Assembly: GCF_900497805.2 (NCBI RefSeq)
Contig: NW_020954557.1
Location: 40,836,539 to 40,900,538 of the forward strand
Source of the DNA: Vombatus ursinus
Lineage: Eukaryota > Chordata > Mammalia > Diprotodontia > Vombatidae
Reading direction: 5' to 3'
Length of the DNA stretch: 64,000 bases
In this document: one piece after another, positions 45,345 to 56,131 of the stretch
Numbering within the stretch: position 1 is the first letter of the stretch
Layout: every line of letters starts with the position of its first letter
Notes under the pieces: model-generated
Database searches by the model: none
What the model was told of the DNA's origin: nothing
Seen by the model: the letters and a program-made list of their open reading frames with translations, nothing else
Translations under genes and position numbers: made by a program

Positions 45345-45800
45345 AGAATACTGGTCTTTGTGCCTCCCTGTCACCTATCGCATCATCTCCTGTACTACCA
45401 CCCCACCCCAGCCTTTCCAGTATTCTTACACCTTACTCCTTCCTATTAACTCTTTAGTCCAGGTAACCTTGCTGTTCCTCGCACAAGACATTCCTCATCT
45501 TGCACCTGTGGACATTTTCCCTGGCTCTCCCCAGTGCCTGCAGTGTTCTCCCTCCTCATCTCTGCCTCCTGTTTTCCCGGCATCCTACAAGTCCCAGCTA
45601 ACCTCCCACCTCCTGCAAGAAGCCTTTGTCACTACCCCTTAATTCTAGTGCCTTCCTTGTGTTGATCATCTCCAACTTAACCTGGATGTAGCTTGTTTGT
45701 ATTTAGTTTCCTCCATTAGACCGTGAGCTCCTGGAGAACTCTTTTACCTTTTTTTGTATCCCCAGTGCAGACCCTTACTAAATGTTTACTGACTGACTGA
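45345..45800 (+). mobile_element. L2 LINE 3' end, sense
   Basis: Coding end and 3' UTR of L2: CTTGCTGTTCCTCGCACAAG, 'CAGTGCCTGCAGTGTTCTCC', TGCAAGAAGCCTTTGTCAC, 'TTAGACCGTGAGCTCCTGG', TGTATCCCCAGTGCAG and TGTTTACTGACTGACTGAC. Confidence 0.8.
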
Positions 45801-45804
45801 CTGA

Positions 45805-46150
45805 TTGACTTATACTTAATAACTGTGTGACCTCAGGCAAGCTGCTTCATCTCTCAAAGCTTCCGTTTCTTTATTAAATGGGAATAATATCTGTAATACC
45901 TACTAAAATAATCGACTGTAGAGCTTTATGAATTTTTAAAGTGGTATATGAACATAAGTTATTATGAGAGGAATACAGTGTACTACAGATATATCTATGG
46001 ATTGCTATAACTATATTTGGAAAGGGGAAAGAGAATAAGCATTTGTTAAGTGCCTACTACCAGGTAGGTTAAGTGCTCTATGAATATCTCCTTTGATCCT
46101 CATAACAACTCTGTGATATAAGTGTTATTATCATCCCCATTTTATAGTAG
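45805..46150 (+). mobile_element. CORE-SINE and MIR remnants
   Basis: 45810-45965: AACTGTGTGACCTCAGGCAA and a degraded CORE. 46030-46150: 'GTTAAGTGCCTACTACCAG', TTGATCCTCATAACAACTCT and ATCCCCATTTTATAG, the MIR sense order. Confidence 0.62.
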
Positions 46151-46737
46151 AAAATTTGCAGCAAAGTTGTATTCCTATTGCCAACTCTCTTACTCTTTAA
46201 GACCAAGTTCGCATATTATCTCTTTTGCTCATGTATGTGATATAAATAGATGCATGAGAGAGAAAGCAATTGATTCCTTCTAGCATTCGTCCCTGCCCCC
46301 TTTCCTTACTGCCCTATGAGGAAAGTGGGGTGGAGATCATGGAATCCTGGAAGTTGACAGGGACCCTGGAGGTTACCTGGTCTTATGTAAAAAATGAATA
46401 ACCTTCACTTGAAACATGAATGCAGCGTAAAGCATCCTCAACAAATAGTCCTCTAGCCTCCGCCGCTCAGTAGTGACGTTAGAGCCTGAGCTGCCCCCTT
46501 CCCTGGCTGTCCTTGGGCCCTTCCTAGCTTGGCTGGTTGGTTCTACCAGCATTTCAGTATCTCCCATCCCAGCGTGCTATCTAAACAATTACATTCCTCC
46601 TCGTTGCATACCATTTTCTTCTCCCAGGATACTTGCATCTCTTACACATAAAATATTCAATGAAGAACCTTGATTCTCAATTTTTTTATGATAGAGAGAA
46701 CCATAGAGAGAAAACACATTTGTAATAGTATTTAATT
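46151..46737. other. Unassigned sequence
   Basis: No recognised repeat. Includes a mildly GC-rich patch at 46440-46570. Confidence 0.35.
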
Positions 46738-47005
46738 GGAAAGGGGATGAGGGGAGCATTTATTAAGTACTTAACATGTGTCAGACACTTTGCTATACAC
46801 TTTATAAATATTATCTCATTCTGACCCTCATGAGAAGATAGGCAGTATTATTATCCCCGTTTTACAGCTGATAAAACTGAGGTGGGCTGAGGTTAAGTGA
46901 CTTGCCCAGGGTCACACAGCTAGCAAGTATCTGAGGTTGGATTTGAACTCAGGTCTTCATGATTCCAGTCCCAACACTCTATCCACTGCACCACCTAGTT
47001 GCCTT
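46738..47005 (-). mobile_element. MIR/CORE-SINE, nearly full length
   Basis: Order on the plus strand: 'CATTTATTAAGTACTTAAC', ATTATCTCATTCTGACCCTC, GTTTTACAGCTGATAAAAC, GACTTGCCCAGGGTCACACA and the tRNA-like head complement CCACCTAGTTGCC. Confidence 0.8.
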
Positions 47006-47680
47006 TCTTTGTTAAAGAAAAGAAGCTCCATCTCTGAAGCCTAGAGACAAGATTTCTTTCCTTCCTGATGTGCCCACTGGTTTATCTGACTTCTTCAAAT
47101 AATCTTACACTTTGAAAGAATCTTGATTTCTCTTCACACACCCACTGCACATCCATTATCTTCTTAGCCTGTGTGATTCTTGTTCATGGCTTTTATTTTT
47201 CTCCATAAATTCTCCAGAGATGATCTAGCCAGTTTCCAGGAGTCCTTCCCCATTCTTTTATTCTCTCAGGGATCCCTATATACCACTTGGCTAATGTGCT
47301 TCCATTTCCAGTTATACAAACCCTCAGACATGTACTTTACCCCACATTTTGCATCCAAGTCATTGTTGGTAAGTCACATGCTGTAGTTTGCTAACATCCC
47401 CAAGGCATCTTTCCAATGTCCTTTGAATTATTGGTCATTTTAATTCTTACGAGTTCATTCTGTTCTATGTTCTCAGATAGCATCTGAGAAGTGTATTTGT
47501 ATTAAAGAAATGAGTGTTTGTAGGACTGAGCAAAAAGTACTCCATACATGCCAAGTTTAACCACACACAGAAAAATTTGTTAAACAACATCAGTGATAAT
47601 ATTAACTCTTTGAATTCTTGAATTTACCCAATATGTAAAGATACACTGCTCTATGTGAAATGGATAAATTTAGATACATC
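47006..47680. other. Unassigned sequence
   Basis: Pyrimidine-leaning unique sequence; no recognised element. Confidence 0.35.
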
Positions 47681-47684
47681 TCTA

Positions 47685-47822
47685 TTCCAAATGTTCATAA
47701 ACCTGTGGTAGAGCCTTCTGAGCTCATATTGTTCTGCTCAGCCACAGGTGGACACACTATACCTTGACCCCGACATAGTGATGTCATTTTCGTCCTCTTC
47801 AAGCACAAAGGATAACAACCCA
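47685..47822 (+). mobile_element. RTE-tailed repeat, form B (C2H2-finger end)
   Basis: Contains 'ACCTGTGGTAGAGCCTTC' and CTCAGCCACAGGTGGACAC, translating to CGRAF, a stop, then AHIVLLSHRWTH: the remains of a C-x2-C-x12-H-x3-H finger whose first cysteine codon has been deleted. Then 'ATAGTGATGTCATTTTCG' TCCTCTTCAAGCACAAAGG and ACAACC, the 3' end shared with form A. Confidence 0.72.
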
Positions 47823-48165
47823 AGGTATACTGCTACATTGCTGTAAGATTGTCATCAGAGAAACCCTCAAGAAATTTTACAGCCCTGATGAAAGTGTCAG
47901 TTATTGACTATTGGCAGCAAGGTCAACTGCCTAATAATCAATAACACTCCATTCCACCTGACTGGCCCCCTTTCATTCAAAGATTTCTGCTTTTGTGGTT
48001 ATTGAATGTATGCAGATTCACATGCCATGTGTGTTTGTGTGAGTCTATTTATGTGAACAGGCTATGCCTTATTTCAAACTTCTAGGATCTGTGATTTCAC
48101 TGGTATAGTCACACTCCCTCCAGATGGCACCCTTCTCCATCCCTTAGTTGATCATAAAGTCATAA
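47823..48165. other. Unassigned sequence
   Basis: No recognised repeat or coding signal. Confidence 0.35.
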
Positions 48166-48169
48166 GGCA

Positions 48170-48345
48170 TAGAGGCATAGACTTAGGGGTCATCAGGTCT
48201 CTCCTTCATTTTACAGATGAGGAAATGAGGTTTATGGTGATAAAGTGATTTGCCCAAGGTTACGCAGTGAGTAAGGATGAGGCAGGATTTGATCCTGGGT
48301 CTTCCTGACTCCGAGTTCAGTGCTTCATCCACCAATCACTTCCAT
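48170..48345 (-). mobile_element. MIR-like repeat
   Basis: 'CATTTTACAGATGAGGAAAT', GATTTGCCCAAGGTTACGC and GGATTTGATCCTGGGTCTTC. Confidence 0.7.
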
Positions 48346-48534
48346 ACTCCAATGAGTTACTGGAATAAGACTTTGGTGAAGGAACTTCAAAAGTAGCAGA
48401 GGAATTAGGAGGTAATCTTTCACCTTACAAAAGGATTCCTCTTAATAGAAAAAAAACACTGAAAAAAGTTATGATAGCTGTGTTCCTAAGAACAAGGGAC
48501 TTAACCAAAATGGGTGTTGATATTACCTATTGTT

Positions 48535-48925
48535 TGTTATTGTTGTCTGTCCTTCACCCTTGAAGAGGACCAATGATATCAGGAGGGTGATGTCTTGACT
48601 TGCAAATGAATTGGATTTAAGGCGAGGTAAGGCACCTGTCTTTCAGAGCTGTTATGAAGGTCTAATGAGATAAAACAACAACAACAACAACAACATCTAG
48701 TATTTAAATAGCACTGAAAATTTGCAAAGCTCTTTTATCTCATTTGAGACTCCCCAAAACTCTGTGGATTGGGTGTTATCACTTTCCTCCTTTTACAGGT
48801 GAGGAAATTGAGGCTGGGAGATTAATTTGCTTGTCCAAGGCTAGTAAGTGTCTGAGTCAGGATCTAACCTCAGGTCTGCCTTACTCTAAGTCCAGCAGTC
48901 TAACCACTGAGTTCCCCAGCTGTGA
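48535..48925. mobile_element. RTE-tailed repeat 3' end followed by MIR
   Basis: 48535-48640 (minus): GAAGAGGACCAATGATATCA, GGTGATGTCTTGACTTGC, form A 3' end. 48640-48690 ends in an ACA trinucleotide array. 48692-48925 (plus): MIR order with CTCTTTTATCTCATTTGAG, CTTTTACAGGTGAGGAAATT and 'GAGTCAGGATCTAACCTCAG'. Confidence 0.68.
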
Positions 48926-49363
48926 TGTATGTAAAAATAATGTCTGAAAATTACTTCGCAAACATCAAGCACTACATATATATTGTCTGCTCTTATTATT
49001 ATTTTGAAAGGAAAAGCAACCTGGATAGTGAACAAAGGGCTTGAATCAGGGGGTTCAAGTCCTGTTTCTGAAATATGTGTCTAGGGGCAAGTTATCTGAA
49101 CGTTCCAAGCAACTCCCTAAATTACCAATGCTAAACAGTACACTAATGAAATTACATGCCAAAGAAATGAATGAATGAACAAATAAATTAGATAAATAGA
49201 TAAATCAATATATAGACAGATGAATGAATGACTAAACAAATAAATTGTGACTTTCACTACAGGATATATTTTGAATGAGTCCTTTGCATGAAATTCAATT
49301 GAAATTCAAAATTTCAGCAAAACACATCTAACACATGTTCCATGTCTTATCTACAGTGATAGG

Positions 49364-49620
49364 AAATAGGTGGCACAGGGGAAAGAGTGTTGGACCTGGA
49401 GTCAGAAAAACCTCCATTCAAATCCAGCCTCAGATACTTCCTAGCTGTATTACTCTGGGCAAGTCTCTTAACCTCTATCTGTCTCAGTTTTCTCATCTGT
49501 AAAATGGAAATAGTAATAGCACCTACCTCCCAGGTTTGTTGTGAGAATAAAACAAGATAATATTTGTGAATTGCTTTGCAAACCTTAAAAAATTATATGA
49601 ATGCTAGCTATTATCAGGAA
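49364..49620 (+). mobile_element. Full-length CORE-SINE with L2-like tail
   Basis: 'GAAATAGGTGGCACAGGGG', 'CCATTCAAATCCAGCCTC', TCATCTGTAAAATGGAAATA, 'TTTGTTGTGAGAATAAAAC' and ATGAATGCTAGCTATTATC. 49006-49363 before it is unassigned. Confidence 0.87.
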
Positions 49621-50050
49621 GCTTCCCCATCCCCCAGCTTGGTGTACATAATCTGAATGTATAATATACATGCATGTTTGTGTTTGTCCTGTGTTCTGGT
49701 TGAAACAATTTCTTCCACTTCTTTCACACATCCTATAATTCCTAGGATTTCTACAAAGCAGGTATTCTCCAAATACTATTAACAAGTCAATTCAATTTAA
49801 CAAGCATTTAAATAAGTGCCTTCCACGTGTCAGGCCTCATGAATGCAAAAACAAAAACAAGACGGTTCCTGCCCTCATAAAGTTTACATTCTATTATCAG
49901 AGGCACAGAAAGGAAATTCAACATGTTTGTAAAGTAAATACCACATAAATTCAGGTGTTGAGGGACAACATTAATAGTTGAGGGGATCGGGGAAGGCCTC
50001 ATGTAGGCAATAACCATTGAGCTGAGCTTAAAGAAAGCTAGGTATTACAA

Positions 50051-50282
50051 AAGACAACTAGGTGGTGCATTGGGCTTGGAATCAAGAAGACTCATCTTCC
50101 AAAGTTCAAATCTGGCCTCAGATACTTACTAGCTGTGTGACCCTGGGCAAGTCACTTAACCCTGTTTGCCTCAGTTTACTCATCTGCAAAATGAGCTGGA
50201 GAAGGAAATGGCAAACCACTCCAGTATCTTTGCCAAGAAAACCCCAAACGGGGTCACAAAGAGTCAAACACAATTGAACAAC
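50051..50282 (+). mobile_element. RTE-tailed SINE in L2
   Basis: CAACTAGGTGGTGCATTGGG head, CTAGCTGTGTGACCCTGGG, CTGCAAAATGAGCTGGAG, GGCAAACCACTCCAGTATC, CAAAGAGTCAAACACAATTG. Confidence 0.88.
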
Positions 50283-50341
50283 AAGGGAAGAGAGCATGGA
50301 GGAAAACCTGTGCAAAGGCCTAGAGGCAAGAGATAAGGGCT

Positions 50342-50560
50342 GCTTAGATGGCACAGTTTATAGTGTTAGAATTAGAGTCAGGAATACCTGCATTCAAATA
50401 TGGCCTCGGACACTTACTAGCTGTGTGACTCTGGGCAAGTCACTTAACCTCTATTTGCCTTAGTTTCTTGATCTGTAAAATGGGGATGGTAACAATAAGA
50501 TCATTGTTAAATCACCTTGCAAACCTTAAGCGTGATGTAAATGCTGGCTACTATGATGAT
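50342..50560 (+). mobile_element. CORE-SINE in L2
   Basis: TGCTTAGATGGCACAGTTTA head, GCATTCAAATATGGCCTCGG, 'TTGATCTGTAAAATGGGG' and a tail GCGTGATGTAAATGCTGGC. Confidence 0.83.
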
Positions 50561-51004
50561 GTAGTTGTGTATGGGGAGCAACAAAGAAGATCGTTTACCT
50601 AGAAAAAAATAGTGTGGATAGGGAGTTTAACATGAAATCGGTTTTTTAAAAAATAGGTTGTAGGCTTTAAATGGCATTTGTAAAAGGCTTTAGGGAAGCC
50701 CTAAAGCTTCTTGAGCAAGACAGTGACATCGTCATATCTCTGCATTAAGATTAATTGGGCAGTAGTGTGGAGTGTGGATTAAAGAGAGAAAAGCCTTGAG
50801 GCAGGGAAAACAATTAGGGAACTATTGCAATAGTCCTGATAAGTGGAGATAAGGACTTGAACTTGAGATTGGCCATGGGAATGGAAGGAAGGAGTCGATG
50901 GGAGAGTAATCATTTAGGTAGAATCACAACCTGGCATGTGCTGGGATATGGGAGGTCAGGGAGAGTGAAGAATCGGGCATGGCAGGCTACATGAAAGTGA
51001 TGAT

Positions 51005-51410
51005 TTGGAGTAAGAGGGCTGGGGGTCAAATCAAAGCTCTTCCACTTACCTTGGGCAAGTTATTTAAATGCTTTGGGAACTAGTGTCCTCATCTGTAAAA
51101 TTAGGGGACTCCGTTGCTGTTGTTGTTGTTCAGTTATTTCAGTCATGTCCTTAATCTTTGTGACCCCATTTGGGGTTTTCTTGGCAAAGATACTGGAGTG
51201 TTTTGCCATTTCCTTCTCCAGCTCATTTTAAAGATGAGGAAACCGAGGCAAACAGGGTTAAGTGACTTGCCTAGGGTCACACAGCTGGTAAGTGTCTAAG
51301 GCCAGATTTGAGTTCAGGAAGATGAGTCTTCTAGAGTCTATGCCAACCACTCTGGCCACTGCACCACCGGTTCCTTTCTAGCTCTAAATCTATGATCCCA
51401 AGACTCCAAA
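51005..51410 (+). mobile_element. CORE-SINE in L2, itself split by an RTE-tailed SINE
   Basis: Parts 51005-51111 (CCTTGGGCAAGTTATTTAAA, CTCATCTGTAAAATTAGGG) and 51366-51410 (GGTTCCTTTCTAGCTCTAAA) are one copy. The minus-strand RTE-tailed SINE at about 51113-51365 (trinucleotide end TTGCTGTTGTTGTTGTTC on the left, head complement at the right) lies between them. Confidence 0.8.
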
Positions 51411-52464
51411 ACTCTAAGGTTTCGAACCTGGATGAGTAGAAGGATGGTGGTACCATTGAAAGAAATAGGCAAAATAGCAAAAGAAGTGGATTGAGAGAGG
51501 AGGGGAGGTAAAGAGTTCTGTATTGAGTATATTGAGCTTGAGAGGCCTATAGGGCATCTAGGCAGAACTATTCAGCAGGTATGTCCAGTGATATGGGACT
51601 AGAGCTCAAGAGAGAAATGAGGGAAGGATGGTACTTGGAAGTCATCTGCATAGAGGTGATAATTGAACCCATGAGAGCTAATGTAATCACTGGAAGAAAA
51701 GAGGGCCCCAGGTAAACGAGGTTGGTTAGGGGGTGAGAGGAGAGGGGGTCATGCATGATGATCCTGCAAAGGAGACCGCCAAAGAATAGTCAACCAGGTA
51801 GAAGGAGAATCAAGAGGAAATGGTATCACAAAAAGGCATCGTCCAGATGGTAGGCAGCTAGGTGCTACAGCAGATAGAGTAAATAGTGTCCTCCTCCAGA
51901 GAGGAAAAGGTATCCAGGAGGAAAGTATGATCAACAGTATTAGATGTTAAAGAGAGGTCAAGAAGGATGAAGAATGAGAAGGCTGTCATTGGATTTCAAA
52001 ATTGAGATCATTTGTTACCTTGGAGTGACAAGTTCAATTTGGTACTAGGGCTGGAAACCAGATTGCAACCATCACATGCTTATTTTCTTTTGAATGTATC
52101 ACACCTAGATGGTAATTTAAAGATTAAAAGACCCAAGAGGTAAAATTTAAGACAAATACTCAATTTGATTTTCACAACTTTGCTGAGATATAATTGTATT
52201 TGAGATAACTCAAATGGCATCCAACCTAGTGGATGGATTCCACTCCTGACTCCCTAGATTTTTTTTCTTCATGCCATCACATCTTTCCCGGCCTGTCAGT
52301 TTGCTCTTCCCTTGACCTTCTCACATTGGAAGTACCCTTTGCCCCAACTCTTCCTCTGATTGGTTGATCATTCCAGAATCTCCTTTTCAAAGAAAGGAGC
52401 CTGAGCAGGCATATCTTCATCCCTCTCTGGGCTTTTCTCCTGAATCTACATACTTTCTCCATTA

Positions 52465-52720
52465 TGCCCCAGAGTACAAAGAGATGATCACCACCTTATT
52501 TCTGGAAACTAACTTCTCTCAATCTAGCCCAAGATTGCATTAGCTTTTTGGCTGCCACATCCCAACAATGATTCATGGAGACTATAGTTCACTAAAACCT
52601 CAAGATCTTTTTCAAATAAAGTGCTATCTAACCATGCTTGTCCTATCTTATATGTGTGAAGTTGAATATTTGAACCCAAGTTCAAAAATTTTGCACTTAT
52701 TCCTACTAAATATCCCAAGT
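52465..52720 (-). mobile_element. L3/CR1 LINE, inverted 5' segment
   Basis: Minus-strand frame (52718 down to 52524) reads LNLGSNIQLHTYKIGQAWLD ... EKDLEVLVNYSLHESL ... KKANAILG, the CR1/L3 reverse transcriptase C-terminal block. Weaker homology runs left to about 52465. It adjoins a sense L3 segment. 52076-52464 before it is unassigned. Confidence 0.82.
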
Positions 52721-52724
52721 AATA

Positions 52725-53155
52725 TTGGGCCTTCAGCCAGAATGGTGAAGGGTTTTAAGACCATGTTATATGAGAATAGACTGAAGAAACTAGGAAGTTT
52801 TAGCTTTTAAAAAAAAGCAAAGAATAAAGGAGGAACATGATGGCAGGCTTTGCATAAAGTCTAGAATGTGGAAGAGGGACTAATTAGACTTGATCTATTG
52901 GGCCCTATAAGGCAGATCCAAGAGTCAAGGATGGACGTTACCAAGAGGTACAATTAGGTTTAATGTCAGGAAAAATTCCTACCAACTAGATTTATCCACA
53001 AATAGAATAATCACCTCAGGAGGTGGTGGGTTCCCCCTCATTGAATTCCTGCATAATCAGGTACATTATAACAGGGATTCCTTTCAGGGCATATGTTGAA
53101 CTAGGTGGCCATTAAGATACCTTCCAGCTCCAGAGTTTTGGGATTCTGTGGCCTC
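52725..53155 (+). mobile_element. L3/CR1 LINE, sense 3' segment
   Basis: Starts with RMVKGFKTMLYENRLKKLG coding sequence, the block that follows the inverted part in the intact protein after a gap of some 35-50 residues. Then 'GGAGGTGGTGGGTTCCCCC' and the 3' end GGGATTCTGTG. Confidence 0.85.
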
Positions 53156-53263
53156 ATCAATTATTGACTTATCTTGTTATCATTCAAATCATTATTAACT
53201 TGGCATCATTCTAAATTTCAAATATGCCACGCACTAAGTATAACCCCAGTTCCAAAGTCCATT

Positions 53264-53780
53264 GGTATGGGGCTCTCTCCTCATTGGTGGAGATGACTGT
53301 CCTCCCCTCCCCTGCATGAGGATGAGAACCCCCATTCGAGGAGATCTCTTCAGTCTTCTTCTAGTGTTGAGTCACTTTGGGTACTTCTGGCTTTCAACTT
53401 CAAGAGGAAAAATGGAAGAGACCAACCTCACTTTAGGTTGCTGAAGAAAAAGACTCTGGGAAGATATAAAAAGAGCTGGCAGTCTCCATCATATCTTTAT
53501 CCCTGTTCTGCTGCACTAGAGACTTAGGGAGTTTCCCTTTGGGTGAGATCTAGAACTCTCCCTCTCTTGTTTGAGCTGCGTTATCTTGCTCGCCATGGGA
53601 GAGCTCCCTCACTCTGTATTGTCTAGAATATATTCCCACATGCATATTTTCTCTGATTTTTGTTTTACTATGTTTTGGATAAATGGATTTTCTTTCATTC
53701 ACTCTATTCATTATGGAGCTGGTATTTGGTGGGAAAGGGGTCAAGCCTTGGAGAGAAAGCTTGGGGTCCTGCTTCCCCAC
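53264..53780 (+). mobile_element. Possible solo LTR of an endogenous retrovirus (fossil)
   Basis: About 515 bp of non-repetitive sequence with an LTR-like plan: TG start, a TATA-like GATATAAAAAG near 53463, a pyrimidine-rich body with repeated CTCTCCCT motifs, and a CA end near 53780. No gag, pol or env remains beside it and no clear target duplication was found. Class and age uncertain; it looks old. Confidence 0.4.
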
Positions 53781-55954
53781 AATAATGAGACAAAGTGATC
53801 AGAAATTAGATTGGACCTGATCACATCCCCTTGACAATCAATATTCGGAGGGCAGTTAGATATAATTCCAGGCTGGTGTCCTTTCTCTCTGAGGAGAACA
53901 GAGTGACCTTCAACCCCAACCTCTGCTTCCCCTCCTGGCAAGAATTAGTCTCCCTTGGAGAATCACAGGGGGAGAAGAGGCTGGAGAGGTCTATTGTGCC
54001 TCCCTCTGAGCTACACTACAACAGCCCCCACACTGCATGTGGGGGACAGACCTCACTACTCAAGTACCAGTATACCAATCGTTTACAAAACTCAAGTGAA
54101 TAGGAAGTTAAACTGGTTATCTCTCCCCATTTCTGATTGAAGTTTTTCTCACTGAGCCTTCCTTCCTTCCATCCTGCCCCACACATAGAGATGACAAGGG
54201 AAAAAATAAAGTCCCAGTTCCAACCTTCTCCTCTTGCTTTCCTTTCCCACAGTTTATGTCTTTTAATGATGGGCACAGGTTAAATTACATAAAGTGAAAT
54301 AAATCTCATGCCACTTCAAATGAAAGTTCCTGCTTATAGTAAAAACAAATGTAACCAGACTCCCAAAGAATGTAGCCCTGGATTCAACAGAAGATACTTT
54401 ACATTTCAGACCCTACTCCTCCTCTTCCCCTCGCCCACAAGTCTGCGGGCCACTGTCCATCTAAGGCCCAGTTTCCTTTCTGGCTGTCAGTCTTGCTTCT
54501 TCTCACCCTTATTTTGAAAAGGAAACAAAAAAGAATGGAAAAATATCTAGAGTTCTGTCTGAGGACCAAGATAGTAAAGAGAATGTTAAACTAGCCTACA
54601 ATTCTTTTTTAAAAATATACTTTTTTATTTCATGGAAAGTTCCACTGTTTAAAAGTTCTTTCTTTTCTTTTTTTTTTCTTTTCTGGCTATTCACTGGGCT
54701 CTCCCAACTTAGCACTCATCGGTGAGGATTACAACCAACATCCATGGCAGTAAAAGCAAATAATAAAAAAAACCCTTCCTCCGTGGTTTAGGCCATGTGT
54801 ATGTAGTAAAAACAACCCTTCCCCTGCACCCCCCAAAAGGCCTCATAATATATATCTAGGCAGCACAAAAACACACCCTTCTCTTTTTGCATAAATATTT
54901 AAAATATTTTCCCAATTTCTTCAGAAGCTCTGATCTGTTCCAATTGCTCATGTATTCACAAGCCATAGATAAATAGATGGGTAGGTGAGAGGAGGGGGAG
55001 GGACAGACAGACCTATAGATGACAGATCTGTATAGAATGTTGTTAGCATGCCAGATCTTATTACAGAACAGTGGGAGGTCATGTACACTACATCCCAATC
55101 CTATGGGGACCACCACATTTAAAACGGGATGAGAAAAAAAAAAATAATGTGAAAAAAAAAAAAACCCTCATGGGCAGCCTTCAAAGGCAGAGACAGGTTC
55201 TGACTGGATTAACATTTATTGACTGTTTAAGCCTGCTTTTTTGCTTCAGGACAGAGATACATGAGCTTAATTGCAGGGGCTGTTCTGCCAACTGATCACT
55301 CGAGTAGCGACCTAGGCTTAACTAATCGGTCCTTCATTAGAGAAAAGTCTCTATTACAAAACAAATTAAGCATGCTCTGATCCCAACCTACGGGTCCAAT
55401 GGCGTTACAGCAAAGTTTAAGCTGTTAGAGCACTGAAAAACTTATTAAGGGTTAGCGCTGAGATAGCACTTTGGTATCGATTTTACAATACACAGGTATT
55501 ATGATTTATGGACTGCTGGTGTCACTCTAACAAGCTGAAGGACACACAATATCATCTCCAGCATCATTAAAATTCAGAAGCCTCTAGAACTAACTCATCA
55601 ACCAGTGCACATTGTCACAGACTATGGAGCTGCACTCTAGTTTCAGAACGGCCCATGATTTGGGGAGAGCCAGTCTGTTTGGCAGGTTGGGATCCATCCC
55701 CAAATAGCAAACAGCTCCTCCAAGGGTGTACCTTAATTACAAAGGCCCAGTTCACTTGGAATTGTGGGGATGAACTGCATTATTTAATTTAGTCATTAAT
55801 CATCAAAAGGATTATTTTTGCTCTCCTATCAGATGCACATAGAGGGTAGAAAGATTATGCAAACTACAGCTGGGCTCAGTTATTAAGTCCATTCTTCTAA
55901 TCCCAGACAGGACAGTGACTAGACCATCTAAGACAAATGATTGTCCGTGCTTTT
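53781..55954. other. Repeat-poor stretch with a candidate conserved element
   Basis: No recognised transposon. Simple A, T or C tracts occur at 54660-54690, 54825-54840 and 55130-55165. 55200-55950 keeps CpG-containing words (CACTCGAGTAGCGACC, TAATCGGTCC, ATGGCGTTACAGC, TTAGCGCTGAG) and a dense homeodomain-like cluster (TTAATTTAGTCATTAATC near 55790). Short frames have no recognised domain. Confidence 0.42.
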
Positions 55955-55967
55955 AAAGATGTGCACA

Positions 55968-56118
55968 ATGATTGCACACATATAACCTATATCAAATTAC
56001 TTACTGTCTCAGGGAGGGGAAAAGGGAGAGAGAGAGGAAGAGAATTTAGAACTCAAAATTTTAAGACATGAATGTTAAAAATTATTTTTACATGTAATTG
56101 GTAAAAAGTTTATTTAAA
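55968..56118 (+). mobile_element. Short 5'-truncated L1 3' end with perfect target duplication
   Basis: 151 bp of L1-type 3' UTR ('CCTATATCAAATTACTTAC', CAGGGAGGGGAAAAGG, ATGTTAAAAATTATTTTTAC) ending in an A-rich tail. aaagatgtgcaca at 55955-55967 is repeated perfectly at 56119-56131. Confidence 0.9.
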
Positions 56119-56131
56119 AAAGATGTGCACA

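Larger units (their letters stand above)
49785..52075 (-). mobile_element. Long L2 LINE copy (reverse transcriptase to 3' end), antisense, multiply invaded
   Basis: 3' end at 49785 ('CAATTCAATTTAACAAGCAT'). Going right, the complement of the L2 3' UTR and ORF2 continues: GGGGATCGGGGAAGGCCTC, GAACTATTGCAATAGTCC, 'TATTGAGCTTGAGAGGCC', TCATCTGCATAGAGGTGAT (YADD-region complement), AAAGGAGACCGCC, 'GTATGATCAACAGTATTAG'. It ends near 52075. SINEs at 50051, 50342 and 51005 interrupt it. Strongly mutated, no open frame. Confidence 0.85.

Noticed and set aside
53800-54300. Retroviral internal region beside the possible LTR
   Set aside because: No gag, pro, pol or env motif seen in any frame.
54856-55116. 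86-codon antisense frame
   Set aside because: Short, no domain, in repeat-poor non-coding sequence.
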